This document shows positions 53,063-60,974 of a stretch of DNA of 64,000 nucleotides, one piece after another. The stretch lies in assembly GCA_015075445.1 (NCBI GenBank), contig JABTUJ010000007.1, positions 140,453-204,452 of the forward strand, written 5' to 3'. Position 1 is the first letter of the stretch; the number at the start of each line of letters is the position of its first letter. The translations under genes and the position numbers were made by a program. This DNA comes from Verrucomicrobiales bacterium (GTDB taxonomy: Bacteria > Verrucomicrobiota > Verrucomicrobiia > Limisphaerales > J093). The notes under the pieces are model-generated. The model did not search any database. It worked only from the letters and a program-made list of their open reading frames with translations, and was not told the origin of the DNA.

Positions 53063-55267
53063 ATGACCATGACAACTGAAACGAGCAAACGCAGGGTCCC
53101 CCTGCTGCTAGGGCTGGGGGCCGGGCTGCTGCTGGCCGTGCCCGCCAGCGGGCAGCGGCTCTTCTTCGAGGACTTCAACACCGTCCCGCTGGGGCGGAAC
53201 GTCGAGGAACTCTCCGCCGGCGAGCGGGTCTGGACCAAGACCCCTCCGCCGGGATGGGCCATTGATGACACGGGCATGCCCGGGTATGGCGATCCGGATT
53301 ACGCGGATCGAGATGGCATGCGGGAATGGGCGGGATGGGCTTTCGCCGACGTGAAGTGGTGGCCCACGGTGGACAACCAGCGCCGCTCCGAGTGGGTGCG
53401 CGCCAGCGGCGCGGCGGCCATCGCCGACCCGGACGAGTGGGATGATGCTCCCCACAAGTTTGGATTCTTCAATTCCTATCTGAGCACGCCTGAGATCGCG
53501 GTGGCCGGCCACGCCGCCAACACCCTGGCTCTGTTCTTCGATTCCTCCTGGCGACCGGAGGGTTTTGACGACGGCGCCCCCAACTGGCCCGTGGGTCCCA
53601 ACGGGGAACGGATCAACAACCAGACCGCCGTGATCACGGCGCAGTGGGATGGCGGCACCCCGGTCGAAGTGCTCCGCTGGGACTCGCGGTCCGGCGGGGA
53701 CTTCTACAAGGACCACGCGCCTAACGACGCCGCAATCATCGCCCTACAGAATCCAGGGGGCGCCCAGAAGCTCTTGCTCAAGTTCGGGCTCATCGAGGCC
53801 GCCAACGACTGGTGGTGGGCGATCGACAATGTGACCGTGGGCCAGCCGCCCATGATGACGGCCGTGGTCGGCCGGGGCAACGGCTTCACGGCCCGCATCG
53901 TCGAGGGCCTGGGCAAGACGGTCGTGGACAACAGCGTCACCGCCAAGCTCGATGGCCAGACGATCACCGTCACCACCACACGCCCGGCCCATGACCTTGA
54001 GCTCGATGAACTGGAGGTCAGCCATGACCAGTCCCCGAAGATCTTCCCGCCGGATTCCGTGCATCAGGTCGAGCTGTCCTACCGAACCAGCGACGGCCGG
54101 ACGGTGGTCGATACCGGGTCTTTCATCGCCCCGGGTTACAGTGCCGTGCGCGCGAATCCGTTTGCGCTGACGGTCACAATCACGGAGCCGGACTACTTCT
54201 TGGTGGATCAGAGCAAGGGCGTGCAACTGGCCTTGAACGGGAATGCCATCACGGCCACGTCCGTCACGCGCCAGGATCCGAATCAGTGGATCGTGCGTTA
54301 CTCGTTCGCCGCACCGCCGCCCTCGGGCTCGGAACACAGCCTCAAGGTCACCTTCACCACCACCCAAGCCCAGGTGGTCGAACAAACCCTCACGTTCCGC
54401 ATCCCGGTTTATGTCACCATCCCGCCCGCCCTGGGCACGGCGATCGGCACCGGTTCCAAGTCCGGCATGCGCTGGTATACCCATCAACTGGCGGCCGGGC
54501 GTCCCGACGGCAACACCCTCGCCGCCGCGGAGAAGCAATTGCGCGGCGAGTACGGCGAGAGCATCCACGACCCGACCTTCCAGGTGAGCGGCGGGTACTT
54601 CGAAGTGCCCTACGTGAATTTCGAACAGGCCATGGGCACGGCCGGCAACTTCCGTTGGGACTCGACCGTGCCCGGGCAGGATATCCCGGACGACTTCATC
54701 CCCGGCATCCCGGGGCCGGCGGGCGGCAACGACAACATCGCGGCCCAGGCCCGCACGTTCATCGAGTTCCCGGCCGTGGGCGTCTATGCCATGACGGTCA
54801 ACAGCGACGACGGCTTCCAGGTCAGCACCGGCAACGCCACCAACCCGACCTACCTGGTCCTGGGTGAGTGGAATGCCGGTCGTGGTGCCGCCGACTCGGA
54901 GTTCTACTTCCAGATCGAGAAACCGGGCGTGTACTTCTTCCGCCTGCTCTATTTCGAGGGCGGTGGTGGGGCGAGCGTCGAGTGGTTCACCTTCAATGCC
55001 GCCGGGACGCGGGCGCTCGTCAACGGCACCCAGACCGGAGCCCTCAAGGCTTACGAACAACGAACCGTCGCCGAGCCGGAGTTGCCCGTCGCCACGCCGA
55101 CCGTTGCCGTGGCGCGCCAGGGGGCGACCGCGGTCATCACGTACACCGGCGTCTTGCAAGGCGCGGAGCTCGTGCAGGGCCCGTACACGGACGTCGCGGG
55201 CGCCACGTCGCCCTACACGATTCCCGCGGGAACCACGCCTGCGCGGTTCTACCGGACCCGGCAGTAG
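53063..55267 (+). CDS. Secreted protein with PA14-like domain
   Basis: A 734-residue exported protein. The ATG at 53063 (an alternative lies at 53069) gives a signal peptide (KRRVPLLLGLGAGLLLAVPASG). The N-terminal 250 residues form a lectin-like sandwich (LFFEDFNTVPLGRNVEEL, WWWAIDNVTVGQP). Several Ig/FN3-like beta domains follow (VTAKLDGQTITVTTTRPAHD). Near 540-670 is a PA14-like carbohydrate-binding domain: FIEFPAVGVYAMTVNSDDGF and IEKPGVYFFRLLYFEGGGGA. It ends with a short beta tail and FYRTRQ. No catalytic residues are apparent. It follows the glycosidase by about 190 bases, so binding to the same polysaccharide is inferred. Confidence 0.8.
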   Translation: MTMTTETSKRRVPLLLGLGAGLLLAVPASGQRLFFEDFNTVPLGRNVEELSAGERVWTKTPPPGWAIDDTGMPGYGDPDYADRDGMREWAGWAFADVKWWPTVDNQRRSEWVRASGAAAIADPDEWDDAPHKFGFFNSYLSTPEIAVAGHAANTLALFFDSSWRPEGFDDGAPNWPVGPNGERINNQTAVITAQWDGGTPVEVLRWDSRSGGDFYKDHAPNDAAIIALQNPGGAQKLLLKFGLIEAANDWWWAIDNVTVGQPPMMTAVVGRGNGFTARIVEGLGKTVVDNSVTAKLDGQTITVTTTRPAHDLELDELEVSHDQSPKIFPPDSVHQVELSYRTSDGRTVVDTGSFIAPGYSAVRANPFALTVTITEPDYFLVDQSKGVQLALNGNAITATSVTRQDPNQWIVRYSFAAPPPSGSEHSLKVTFTTTQAQVVEQTLTFRIPVYVTIPPALGTAIGTGSKSGMRWYTHQLAAGRPDGNTLAAAEKQLRGEYGESIHDPTFQVSGGYFEVPYVNFEQAMGTAGNFRWDSTVPGQDIPDDFIPGIPGPAGGNDNIAAQARTFIEFPAVGVYAMTVNSDDGFQVSTGNATNPTYLVLGEWNAGRGAADSEFYFQIEKPGVYFFRLLYFEGGGGASVEWFTFNAAGTRALVNGTQTGALKAYEQRTVAEPELPVATPTVAVARQGATAVITYTGVLQGAELVQGPYTDVAGATSPYTIPAGTTPARFYRTRQ

Positions 55268-55305
55268 CACGGCCTGATCGTCTGACAACGGCTGTTCGCA
55301 CTCAG

Positions 55306-55339
55306 CCCCGGGGGAAGCCACTGCTTCCTCCGGGGTTTT
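55306..55339 (+). terminator. Rho-independent terminator
   Basis: Stem CCCCGGGGGAAGC (55306-55318) pairs with GCTTCCTCCGGGG (55323-55335) over 13 bp including one G-U, loop CACT, followed by TTTT. It ends the PA14-protein transcript. This is the clearest intrinsic terminator in the window. Confidence 0.88.
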
Positions 55340-55347
55340 CCTTTGGC

Positions 55348-55376
55348 TGGCCAGCCCTGGCCCGGGTGGTTAGCGT
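55348..55376 (+). promoter_or_regulatory. Candidate promoter for the CPBP protease gene
   Basis: TGGCCA (55348-55353), a 17-base spacer and TAGCGT (55371-55376) stand 7 bases before the ATG at 55384, again implying a leaderless or nearly leaderless transcript. Confidence 0.35.
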
Positions 55377-55383
55377 CACCCGG

Positions 55384-56106
55384 ATGCTTTCGTACAAGCG
55401 ATGGTCGCCGGAGTCGTTGCTGCGCCTGTTCACGCACCTGTTCCTGGCCGTTGGGCTGGTGCTGGTCCTGGGGGCGGCGGCGGACAAGATCTGGGCGAGC
55501 GCTCCCGAAGAAGCGCGCCGCTTCTGGGTGGCGTTCGCGTGTGGCGGCAGCCTGCAGGTGGCGGGACTCTGGCTGATCGGCCGCTGTCTGCGGGAGAACC
55601 AGATGACTTGGGGCGAGGCGTTTGGGCTCCGACGGGATGGCGTCGCGCCGGCCCTCGTGTGGGGACTGCTGGCGGCCGCGGGGGCGCTGGTGCTTTCCTG
55701 GGGCCTGCTCACGCTGAGCGGCTGGGTGTTCGAGGCGGCGGGGATCGAGCCGAAGGCCCAGGCCAGCATCGAGGCCCTCCGGCAAACCACCGATCCCTGG
55801 CGCCGCGTGATGGTCGCGGTCACCGCCGTCGGCTTGGCCCCAGTGTTCGAGGAAGGGCTTTTCCGCGGCGTCCTCTACCCCGCGATCAAGCAGGCCGGCT
55901 ATCCGCTGGCGGCCACGTGGGTCACCGCGTTCCTGTTTGCCCTGACCCACCTGAACCTGCTGACCTTCCTGCCGTTGCTGGTCTTCGCGCTGATCCTCAG
56001 CACGCTCTACGAACGCACGGGACATCTGCTCGCCCCGATCACCGCCCACGCCGCCTTCAACGCCGCCAATTACGTCCTGGTGTTGGTCGCCGGTGCTCCC
56101 GCCTAG
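55384..56106 (+). CDS. CPBP-family intramembrane metalloprotease
   Basis: A 240-residue membrane protein with about seven helices. The three Abi/CPBP motifs are intact: Glu156-Glu157 and Arg161 in FEEGLFRG, His189 in FALTHLN, and His222 in AHAAFNAAN. The family includes Rce1-like CAAX proteases and bacteriocin-immunity proteins; the substrate is unknown here. It stands alone between a terminator and a 23-bp repeat cluster. Confidence 0.88.
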   Translation: MLSYKRWSPESLLRLFTHLFLAVGLVLVLGAAADKIWASAPEEARRFWVAFACGGSLQVAGLWLIGRCLRENQMTWGEAFGLRRDGVAPALVWGLLAAAGALVLSWGLLTLSGWVFEAAGIEPKAQASIEALRQTTDPWRRVMVAVTAVGLAPVFEEGLFRGVLYPAIKQAGYPLAATWVTAFLFALTHLNLLTFLPLLVFALILSTLYERTGHLLAPITAHAAFNAANYVLVLVAGAPA

Positions 56107-56145
56107 CCCGGATCTCGCGCATTCGACATGAAACCACAACCGACT

Positions 56146-56242
56146 GTAGGCGTCGACGTGAGGAGGCGAGCTAGTAGGCGCCGACGTGAGGAGGCGAAAG
56201 GTATTGCCCCGGCCCACAACGCCTCCTCACGTCGGCGCCTAC
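56146..56242. repeat. 23-bp repeat cluster, two direct and one inverted copy
   Basis: GTAGGCGYCGACGTGAGGAG plus GCG occurs at 56146-56168 and 56174-56196, and inverted at 56220-56242. Copies 2 and 3 are perfect complements and can form a 23-bp stem with a 23-base loop. The cluster ends 7 bases before the thiL start, so it occupies the leader of that gene. Confidence 0.9.
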
Positions 56243-56249
56243 GGCGGGT

Positions 56250-57217
56250 ATGCGATTCCCAGGCCGCGCCCCTGCCGACGTGACCGAGTTCGAGCTCATC
56301 GCCCGCCTCACCCCCGGCCTGCCCCGCAATGATTCGGTGGTGGTGGGCGCCGGTGACGACTGCGCCGTCCTCGAAGCCGGCCTGCCGGACCGCTGGTTGC
56401 TGCTGAAGACGGATGCGGTCGTGGCCGGGGTGCACTTCGACGAAACCGCCCGCCCGGAACAGGTCGGCCACAAAGCCCTTGCCCGGGTGCTGAGCGATGT
56501 GGCGGCGATGGCGGGCGAACCCTCCAGCGCGGTGATCACGCTGGGTCTGCCGGAGGCTTATGATGTCGGGTTCGTCGAGGCGCTCTACACGGGGCTCAAC
56601 CGGTTGGCCGCGCGCTACGGCGTCGCCGTGGTGGGGGGCGAGACCGTCCCCAACCCCGAACGGCTGCTCGTCTCCATCGCCCTGATCGGCTGGGTCGAGA
56701 AGTCCCGGCTCACCCGGCGTGCCGGTGCCCAACCCGGCGATGCGCTGTTCGTCACGGGTGAACTGGTCGGATCGCTCGCGGGCAACACCGATTTCGAGCC
56801 GCGCCTGGCCGAGGCCCGCTGGCTGGTCCGACAACGCGCCGTGCACGCGCCATGATGGATCTGAGCGACGGCCTCGCCGGTGACCTCCGGCATCTCCTTG
56901 CTGCCAGCGGCGTGGGAGCGGAGTTGCTCGCCACGGCGGTGCCCATCAGCCGGGCGGCTCGCGAACGGGCGCGCACCTCCACTGGGGCTCCCCCGCCGCT
57001 GACCGCCGCCCTCACGGACGGGGAGGACTTCGAGTTGCTCTTCGCCGTGTCCAGTCAGGATGCCGTCCCGTTGCTGGACGCCTGGCGCGCCCGCTTCCCG
57101 GCCCTGCGGCTGTCTTGCATTGGCCGGGTCACCGCCGAACCCGGGCTGAACCTGCGGGACAGGCATGGCTTGCGCCCCTTGACCCTGCGGGGACACACGC
57201 ACTTTGCCAAAGGCTGA
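56250..57217 (+). CDS. thiL: Thiamine-monophosphate kinase, split by a frameshift
   Basis: ThiL phosphorylates thiamine phosphate to thiamine diphosphate, the cofactor needed by KorB. The first frame (56250-56855) has VVGAGDDCAVLE, KTDAVVAGVHF and LSDVAAMAGEPSS. The second (56852-57217) begins exactly where homologues continue: MDLSDGLAGDLRHLL, then DGEDFELLFAVS and the C-terminal domain. One missing base near 56848-56852 would restore a single protein of about 321 residues. Alternatively the ATGA overlap at 56852 could allow two coupled polypeptides. As thiamine diphosphate synthesis is normally essential, sequencing error or a functional split is more likely than loss. It leads the group thiL-tsaE-tsaB. 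Confidence 0.8.
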
Positions 57218-57264
57218 CGGCCCCGCCTCCTCTCCGCCGACCATCCCCACCCCGCGCGTTTCGC

Positions 57265-57705
57265 ATGCCCACCATTCTGTCACGCGACCCGCAGGAGACC
57301 CTGGCCCTGGGGCGGCAATGGGGAGAACAGGCGCTTGCCGGGTGGGTGATTGGACTGGGTGGCGAACTGGGCGCCGGCAAGACGCAACTCGCCAAGGGGC
57401 TCGCGTGGGGGCTGGGGATTACCGCGCGCGTCCATTCTCCCACGTTCGCTATCGTCCACGAATACGCCGGCGGCCGGCTCCTGCTCGTCCACCTGGACCT
57501 CTATCGGCTCGAGACGCCCGCGGCACTCAGCAGCGCGGGACTCGAGGATTACCTCTACGCCCCGCCCGGCGTCGTGGTGATCGAGTGGTTTGACCGCTGG
57601 GAAGCGGCCGGCATGCGCCCGCCGGCGGGCCCTCTGCGGCGGGTCTGGATCGAAACAGGCGGCCCGGACGAACGGCGGATTCACTATGAAGATTCTGGCC
57701 CTTGA
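57265..57705 (+). CDS. tsaE: tRNA threonylcarbamoyladenosine biosynthesis ATPase
   Basis: A 146-residue P-loop ATPase that partners with TsaB-TsaD in making the t6A37 modification of ANN-decoding tRNAs. The Walker A is GELGAGKT (33-40); SPTFAIVHEY and the LVHLDLYRL segment follow, with VIEWFDRW near the end. The ATG at 57265 gives the family length. It overlaps tsaB by 20 bases. Confidence 0.93.
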   Translation: MPTILSRDPQETLALGRQWGEQALAGWVIGLGGELGAGKTQLAKGLAWGLGITARVHSPTFAIVHEYAGGRLLLVHLDLYRLETPAALSSAGLEDYLYAPPGVVVIEWFDRWEAAGMRPPAGPLRRVWIETGGPDERRIHYEDSGP

Positions 57706-58319
57706 GTTCTCGACGCACCATCGCAGCGTGGCCGCGTGGGAGACCGCCGCCGGCAGGGTGGGGGACCGGTGCGCCGAAACCCACCACCCGCAAGGCCGGT
57801 CCACCCCCGCGTTTGCCTTGATCGAGCGAACCCTGGCGGAAGCCGGTTTCGACCGCACCCAGATCGAGCGGATCGCGGTGGGCCTGGGACCCGGCAGTTC
57901 CACCGGAATCCGCACCGCCATCGCCATCGCGCAAGGCTGGCAGGTCGGCCGGGAGGTCGCGGTCATCGGCCTCAGCAGCCTCGATGTCCTGGCCGCCCAA
58001 CTCCAGCGCGCCGGCCAGCGCGGGATCGTCCATCTCGTAACCGACGCGCAGCGGCGCGAGTATCACGTGGCCACGTTTCAGCTCTCCGAGACCGCGTGCG
58101 AAGCCCTCCAGCCTCTCCGGCTGGCGACGGCAGAGGAGGTCCGCGCGTTGCTCGACAGACGAGAAGCGGTGTGGGGTCCGGATCTGGTCTGCGACTTTCC
58201 TGAGTCACGAGGCCATCCCACGGCGGGCGAACTGCCTGACAGGCTGCGCGGGCCCGCGGCGGGGTCGAGCCGCCACCGGAACCACCCACTCTCGGCGGCC
58301 CGACTTCGTCAAAGCCTGA
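57686..58319 (+). CDS. tsaB: tRNA threonylcarbamoyladenosine biosynthesis protein TsaB, 3' end frameshifted
   Basis: TsaB is a catalytically inactive TsaD paralogue that holds the t6A complex together. The N-terminal ASKHA-fold motifs are clear: ILALEFSTHHRSVAAWE, GLGPGSSTGIRTAIAIAQG and VTDAQRREYHVATF. The direct reading frame runs on to 58378 without family-like sequence, whereas another frame ends in THSRRPDFVKA and a stop at 58317-58319, exactly the expected C-terminus. A frameshift must lie between about 58180 and 58290. Since tsaB is normally essential, either the sequence is wrong there or a slightly altered C-terminus is tolerated. Confidence 0.75.
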
Positions 58320-58415
58320 CCCCAACCCTCCTGATGACGGACGGTTGGTCTTCCGCCCCGACCAACACTTCTGGATGATGCTGCTCGGCCGCGGTCCCGT
58401 CGGCCCTGGCGCCGA

Positions 58416-58450
58416 CGGTTGGCCCACCCAGCGACGGTGGGTATCAACCG
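58416..58450. terminator. Hairpin between convergent tsaB and the beta-helix gene
   Basis: CGGTTG and CCCACC on the left pair with GGTGGG and CAACCG on the right around the loop CAGCGAC, with a small internal bulge. It lies between two converging genes (its right arm reaches the stop of the minus-strand one) and lacks a T-run. A bidirectional terminator is plausible. Confidence 0.4.
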
Positions 58451-59727
58451 CCGAGCTGGGTGATAAGACTCAGCGTCTCGGCCAAGAGCGCGGCCGCGGT
58501 CTCTACCGAAAGGCGACCGGTCCGGCCGAACGCACGGACTTGGTTGTGGAAGGCGGTCAAGGCGTCAATCGCTCCCGTGAAATCGCCGGCGGTGAGGCAC
58601 GCGGTAACCGCATCCAGCTTTGCGGTCAGCGGCCGGCCGTTGGCTGGCAAACGAACCCCGGCGGCAACAAGATCCTGAACGGCCGCCTGCAGCGCGCGCA
58701 CGCGGTCAATCGGGGTGGGACCCGCCGGCTGAAACTCGTGCGCCCCCATATCCACGATGTCCTCGGCGACGCGAGCCAGCCCCTCGATGTCCAACGGCAG
58801 GGGTTCGGCCACATCGCCGTCCGCATCCAGGTCCACCAGATCCGTCGGCACCCAGGCGTTGTTGCCGGCGTTCCGACAGGGGGAGTCGGCAACGAGCCGG
58901 AAGTCCCCCGCGGTGCGGTCCACAAAGCGCGGGTCGGCGTCCAGGTTGCCTTCGCCTGCCCAGCCTCCCTCGACGTTGCAGGCCGTCACCGGCCCACTGC
59001 TGTAGAGTTGGGCAAAGGCGGCGAAGGCGGCGGTGTTGCCCCACAGAATGCTGTTGGCGACCGGCACGGCGCCGCCGAAGCCCACCGCGAGACCGCCTCC
59101 GGCTCCAGCCGCGTTGTCCACCAGAGTGCAGCCCGTCACGCTTCCGCGGAACGCTGCGACACCGCCGCCAAGACCCGCGGCACCGTTGCCCCACAACACC
59201 GAGTTAATCAGCGTCATCTCCCCCGCACTGAATACCGCACCTCCCGAGGAAGCCCAGTTCCCGGCAAACGCGCAGTTCACGAGGATCAACTTGCCCGCCG
59301 TCGAGGCAATCGCGCCTCCCCGGAAGCCCTGGTTGCCGCTGAATTGACAGGCAACGGCCGTGAGCTCACCCGCGCAGTGAACGGCCCCGCCATCGCCATC
59401 GGACGCACTGTTCTGCAACGTGAGCCCGGCCAAGGTCACCGACGCGTCCGCGGCCACCTCAAGGACGCGTTGACCGAGCCCGAAACCGTCCAGAACGGTC
59501 AGGTCGGCACCCGCCCCGCGAATGATGACGCGCTTGCCCTGGACCACGAGCGGCTCCCCATAGACGCCCGCAGCGACGTGGATCGTCGTCCCGCTCCCCG
59601 CCGCAGCGAGCGCAGTCTGCAGGGTGGGATAATCCCCCGGCACGTGAAGCTCCGCAGCGAGCATCCCGCCGGGTATGGTAAGCATGGCGAACAGCCCGCA
59701 GGCTGTCCGGAGTGTGAGTGGTTGCAT
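58444..59727 (-). CDS. Secreted beta-helix protein (choice-of-anchor Q type)
   Basis: A 427-residue exported protein. The ATG at 59727 is fixed by a strong ribosome-binding site, AAGGAGG at 59740-59734, 6 bases upstream, and by a following signal peptide (TLRTACGLFAMLTIPGGMLA). PTLQTALAAAGSGTTIHVAAG opens a right-handed beta-helix with rungs such as CAGELTAVACQFSGN, ILVNCAFAGNWASSGGAVF and VANSILWGN. RLVADSPCRNAGN and DIVDMGAHEFQP are the usual end of this type. A helical C-terminal segment of about 90 residues follows (RVRALQAAVQDLVAAGVRLP). It is probably attached at the surface; the ligand is unknown. Confidence 0.85.
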   Translation of the reverse strand: MQPLTLRTACGLFAMLTIPGGMLAAELHVPGDYPTLQTALAAAGSGTTIHVAAGVYGEPLVVQGKRVIIRGAGADLTVLDGFGLGQRVLEVAADASVTLAGLTLQNSASDGDGGAVHCAGELTAVACQFSGNQGFRGGAIASTAGKLILVNCAFAGNWASSGGAVFSAGEMTLINSVLWGNGAAGLGGGVAAFRGSVTGCTLVDNAAGAGGGLAVGFGGAVPVANSILWGNTAAFAAFAQLYSSGPVTACNVEGGWAGEGNLDADPRFVDRTAGDFRLVADSPCRNAGNNAWVPTDLVDLDADGDVAEPLPLDIEGLARVAEDIVDMGAHEFQPAGPTPIDRVRALQAAVQDLVAAGVRLPANGRPLTAKLDAVTACLTAGDFTGAIDALTAFHNQVRAFGRTGRLSVETAAALLAETLSLITQLGG

Positions 59728-59959
59728 GTCTGGCCTCCTTCGGTACGACCTTGCCCCCCCGCGTGCGGTCACCCGCTTTCGGTGCTGGCGACCTCCCTCG
59801 ACCCGTGCGCGAAGCCTTCGACGATCGCCGGGACTGCGTCAAGTCGCGCCGCCCTGGCCTCAGGGGAGTTAGGCAGGCCACCTAGGGGAACCGGCGAGCC
59901 CCGCGTAGTCATGACTTGCCTGCCCGGGCGTGACGCGCCACCTTCCTACCGTCGCCGCG

Positions 59960-60025
59960 ATGACACCGGTGCCGTTGCGGTTCGAACCAGAAGAACATCC
60001 TGCCCGCCACCATGAAACGACGTGA
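59960..60025 (+). CDS. Possible 21-codon leader ORF before the aldo/keto reductase
   Basis: An ATG at 59960 opens a 21-codon frame whose TGA (60023-60025) overlaps the start of the reductase gene at 60012. A TACCGT -10-like box lies 7 bases upstream. It may be a translated leader or chance. No family is recognised. Confidence 0.25.
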   Translation: MTPVPLRFEPEEHPARHHETT

Positions 60026-60971
60026 CTTTCTGCAAAGCTCGGCAGCCGCCGCGCTGCTGGGCTGCTTTCCTGCCGGCCTGTCAGCCATGCCGCGTGATCG
60101 AACCCCGGGCCGGCTGGAACGTCGTCCCCTGGGACGCACCGGCCAGATGCTCTCCGTCATCGGCTTTGGCGGGATCGTGGTCAAAGACGCCACCGCCGAC
60201 CAGGCCGCCCAAAGGGTCCGGGAGGCCATCGAGGCAGGCGTGAATTACTTCGACGTCGCCCCCAGCTACGGGGATGCCGAGGAACGACTCGGTCCCGCCC
60301 TCGCACCGTATCGCGACCAGGTGTTCCTCGCCTGCAAGACCACACAGCGTCGTGCGGCGGAAGCGACCTCCGAACTCGAGGCTTCGTTGAAGCGGCTTAA
60401 GACCGACCATTTCGACCTCTACCAACTCCACGCCGTCACCACCCCGGAGGACGTGGACGTCGCCCTCGGGCCGGGCGGTGCGCTCGAAGCGTTCCTCGCC
60501 GCCCGCCAGGCCGGCAAAGTCCGCTTCCTCGGGTTCTCCGCCCACTCGGTCGAGGCGGCCTCGACGTTGCTCGATCGGTTCGCGTTCGACTCGATCCTGT
60601 TCCCCTTTAACTTCGCCACCTGGCACGCCGGCAACTTCGGGCCCCAAGTCCTCGCCAAGGCCCAGGCCAAGGGCGCGGGCATCCTGGCCCTCAAAGCAAT
60701 GGCGCGCGGACCGTGGCCGAAAGACGCCCCCCGCACGCATCCGAAGTGCTGGTATCAGCCACTCAGCGAGCCCGCCGAAGCGAAGCTGGGCTTGCGCTTC
60801 ACGCTGTCGCATCCCATCACCGCCGCGGTGCCGCCGGGCGACGAGCAACTCTTTCGCCTCGCGCTGGAACTCGCCCGGGATCTGACGCCGTTGACCGAGG
60901 CCGAAGCCGCTGCCTTGAAGGCCCAGGCCCTCAAGGGCGAACCGATCTTCCGCTATCCGCGGACGGCCTGA
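60012..60971 (+). CDS. Tat-exported aldo/keto reductase
   Basis: A 319-residue (beta/alpha)8 oxidoreductase using NADPH. The N-terminal twin-arginine leader is KRRDFLQSSAAAALLG. The catalytic tetrad of the family is Asp81 and Tyr86 (NYFDVAPSYGDAEE), Lys109 (FLACKT) and His140 (LYQLHAV). VRFLGFSAHS and the C-terminal ITAAVPPGDE follow. The carbonyl substrate is unknown. The presence of a Tat signal means folding with cofactor before export, as is common in this phylum. The HerA-like ATPase gene starts 3 bases later. Confidence 0.88.
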   Translation: MKRRDFLQSSAAAALLGCFPAGLSAMPRDRTPGRLERRPLGRTGQMLSVIGFGGIVVKDATADQAAQRVREAIEAGVNYFDVAPSYGDAEERLGPALAPYRDQVFLACKTTQRRAAEATSELEASLKRLKTDHFDLYQLHAVTTPEDVDVALGPGGALEAFLAARQAGKVRFLGFSAHSVEAASTLLDRFAFDSILFPFNFATWHAGNFGPQVLAKAQAKGAGILALKAMARGPWPKDAPRTHPKCWYQPLSEPAEAKLGLRFTLSHPITAAVPPGDEQLFRLALELARDLTPLTEAEAAALKAQALKGEPIFRYPRTA

Positions 60972-60974
60972 GCG

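Noticed and set aside
56146..56260. A thiamine-diphosphate riboswitch upstream of thiL
   Set aside because: The conserved CTGAGA and related core elements are not present; the leader consists of the 23-bp repeats.
58345..60015. A 556-codon plus frame opposite the beta-helix gene
   Set aside because: The minus-strand gene has a signal peptide, strong ribosome-binding site and beta-helix rungs. Only the first ~30 codons of the plus frame (VFRPDQHFWMMLLGRGPVG) look protein-like, and I cannot place them.
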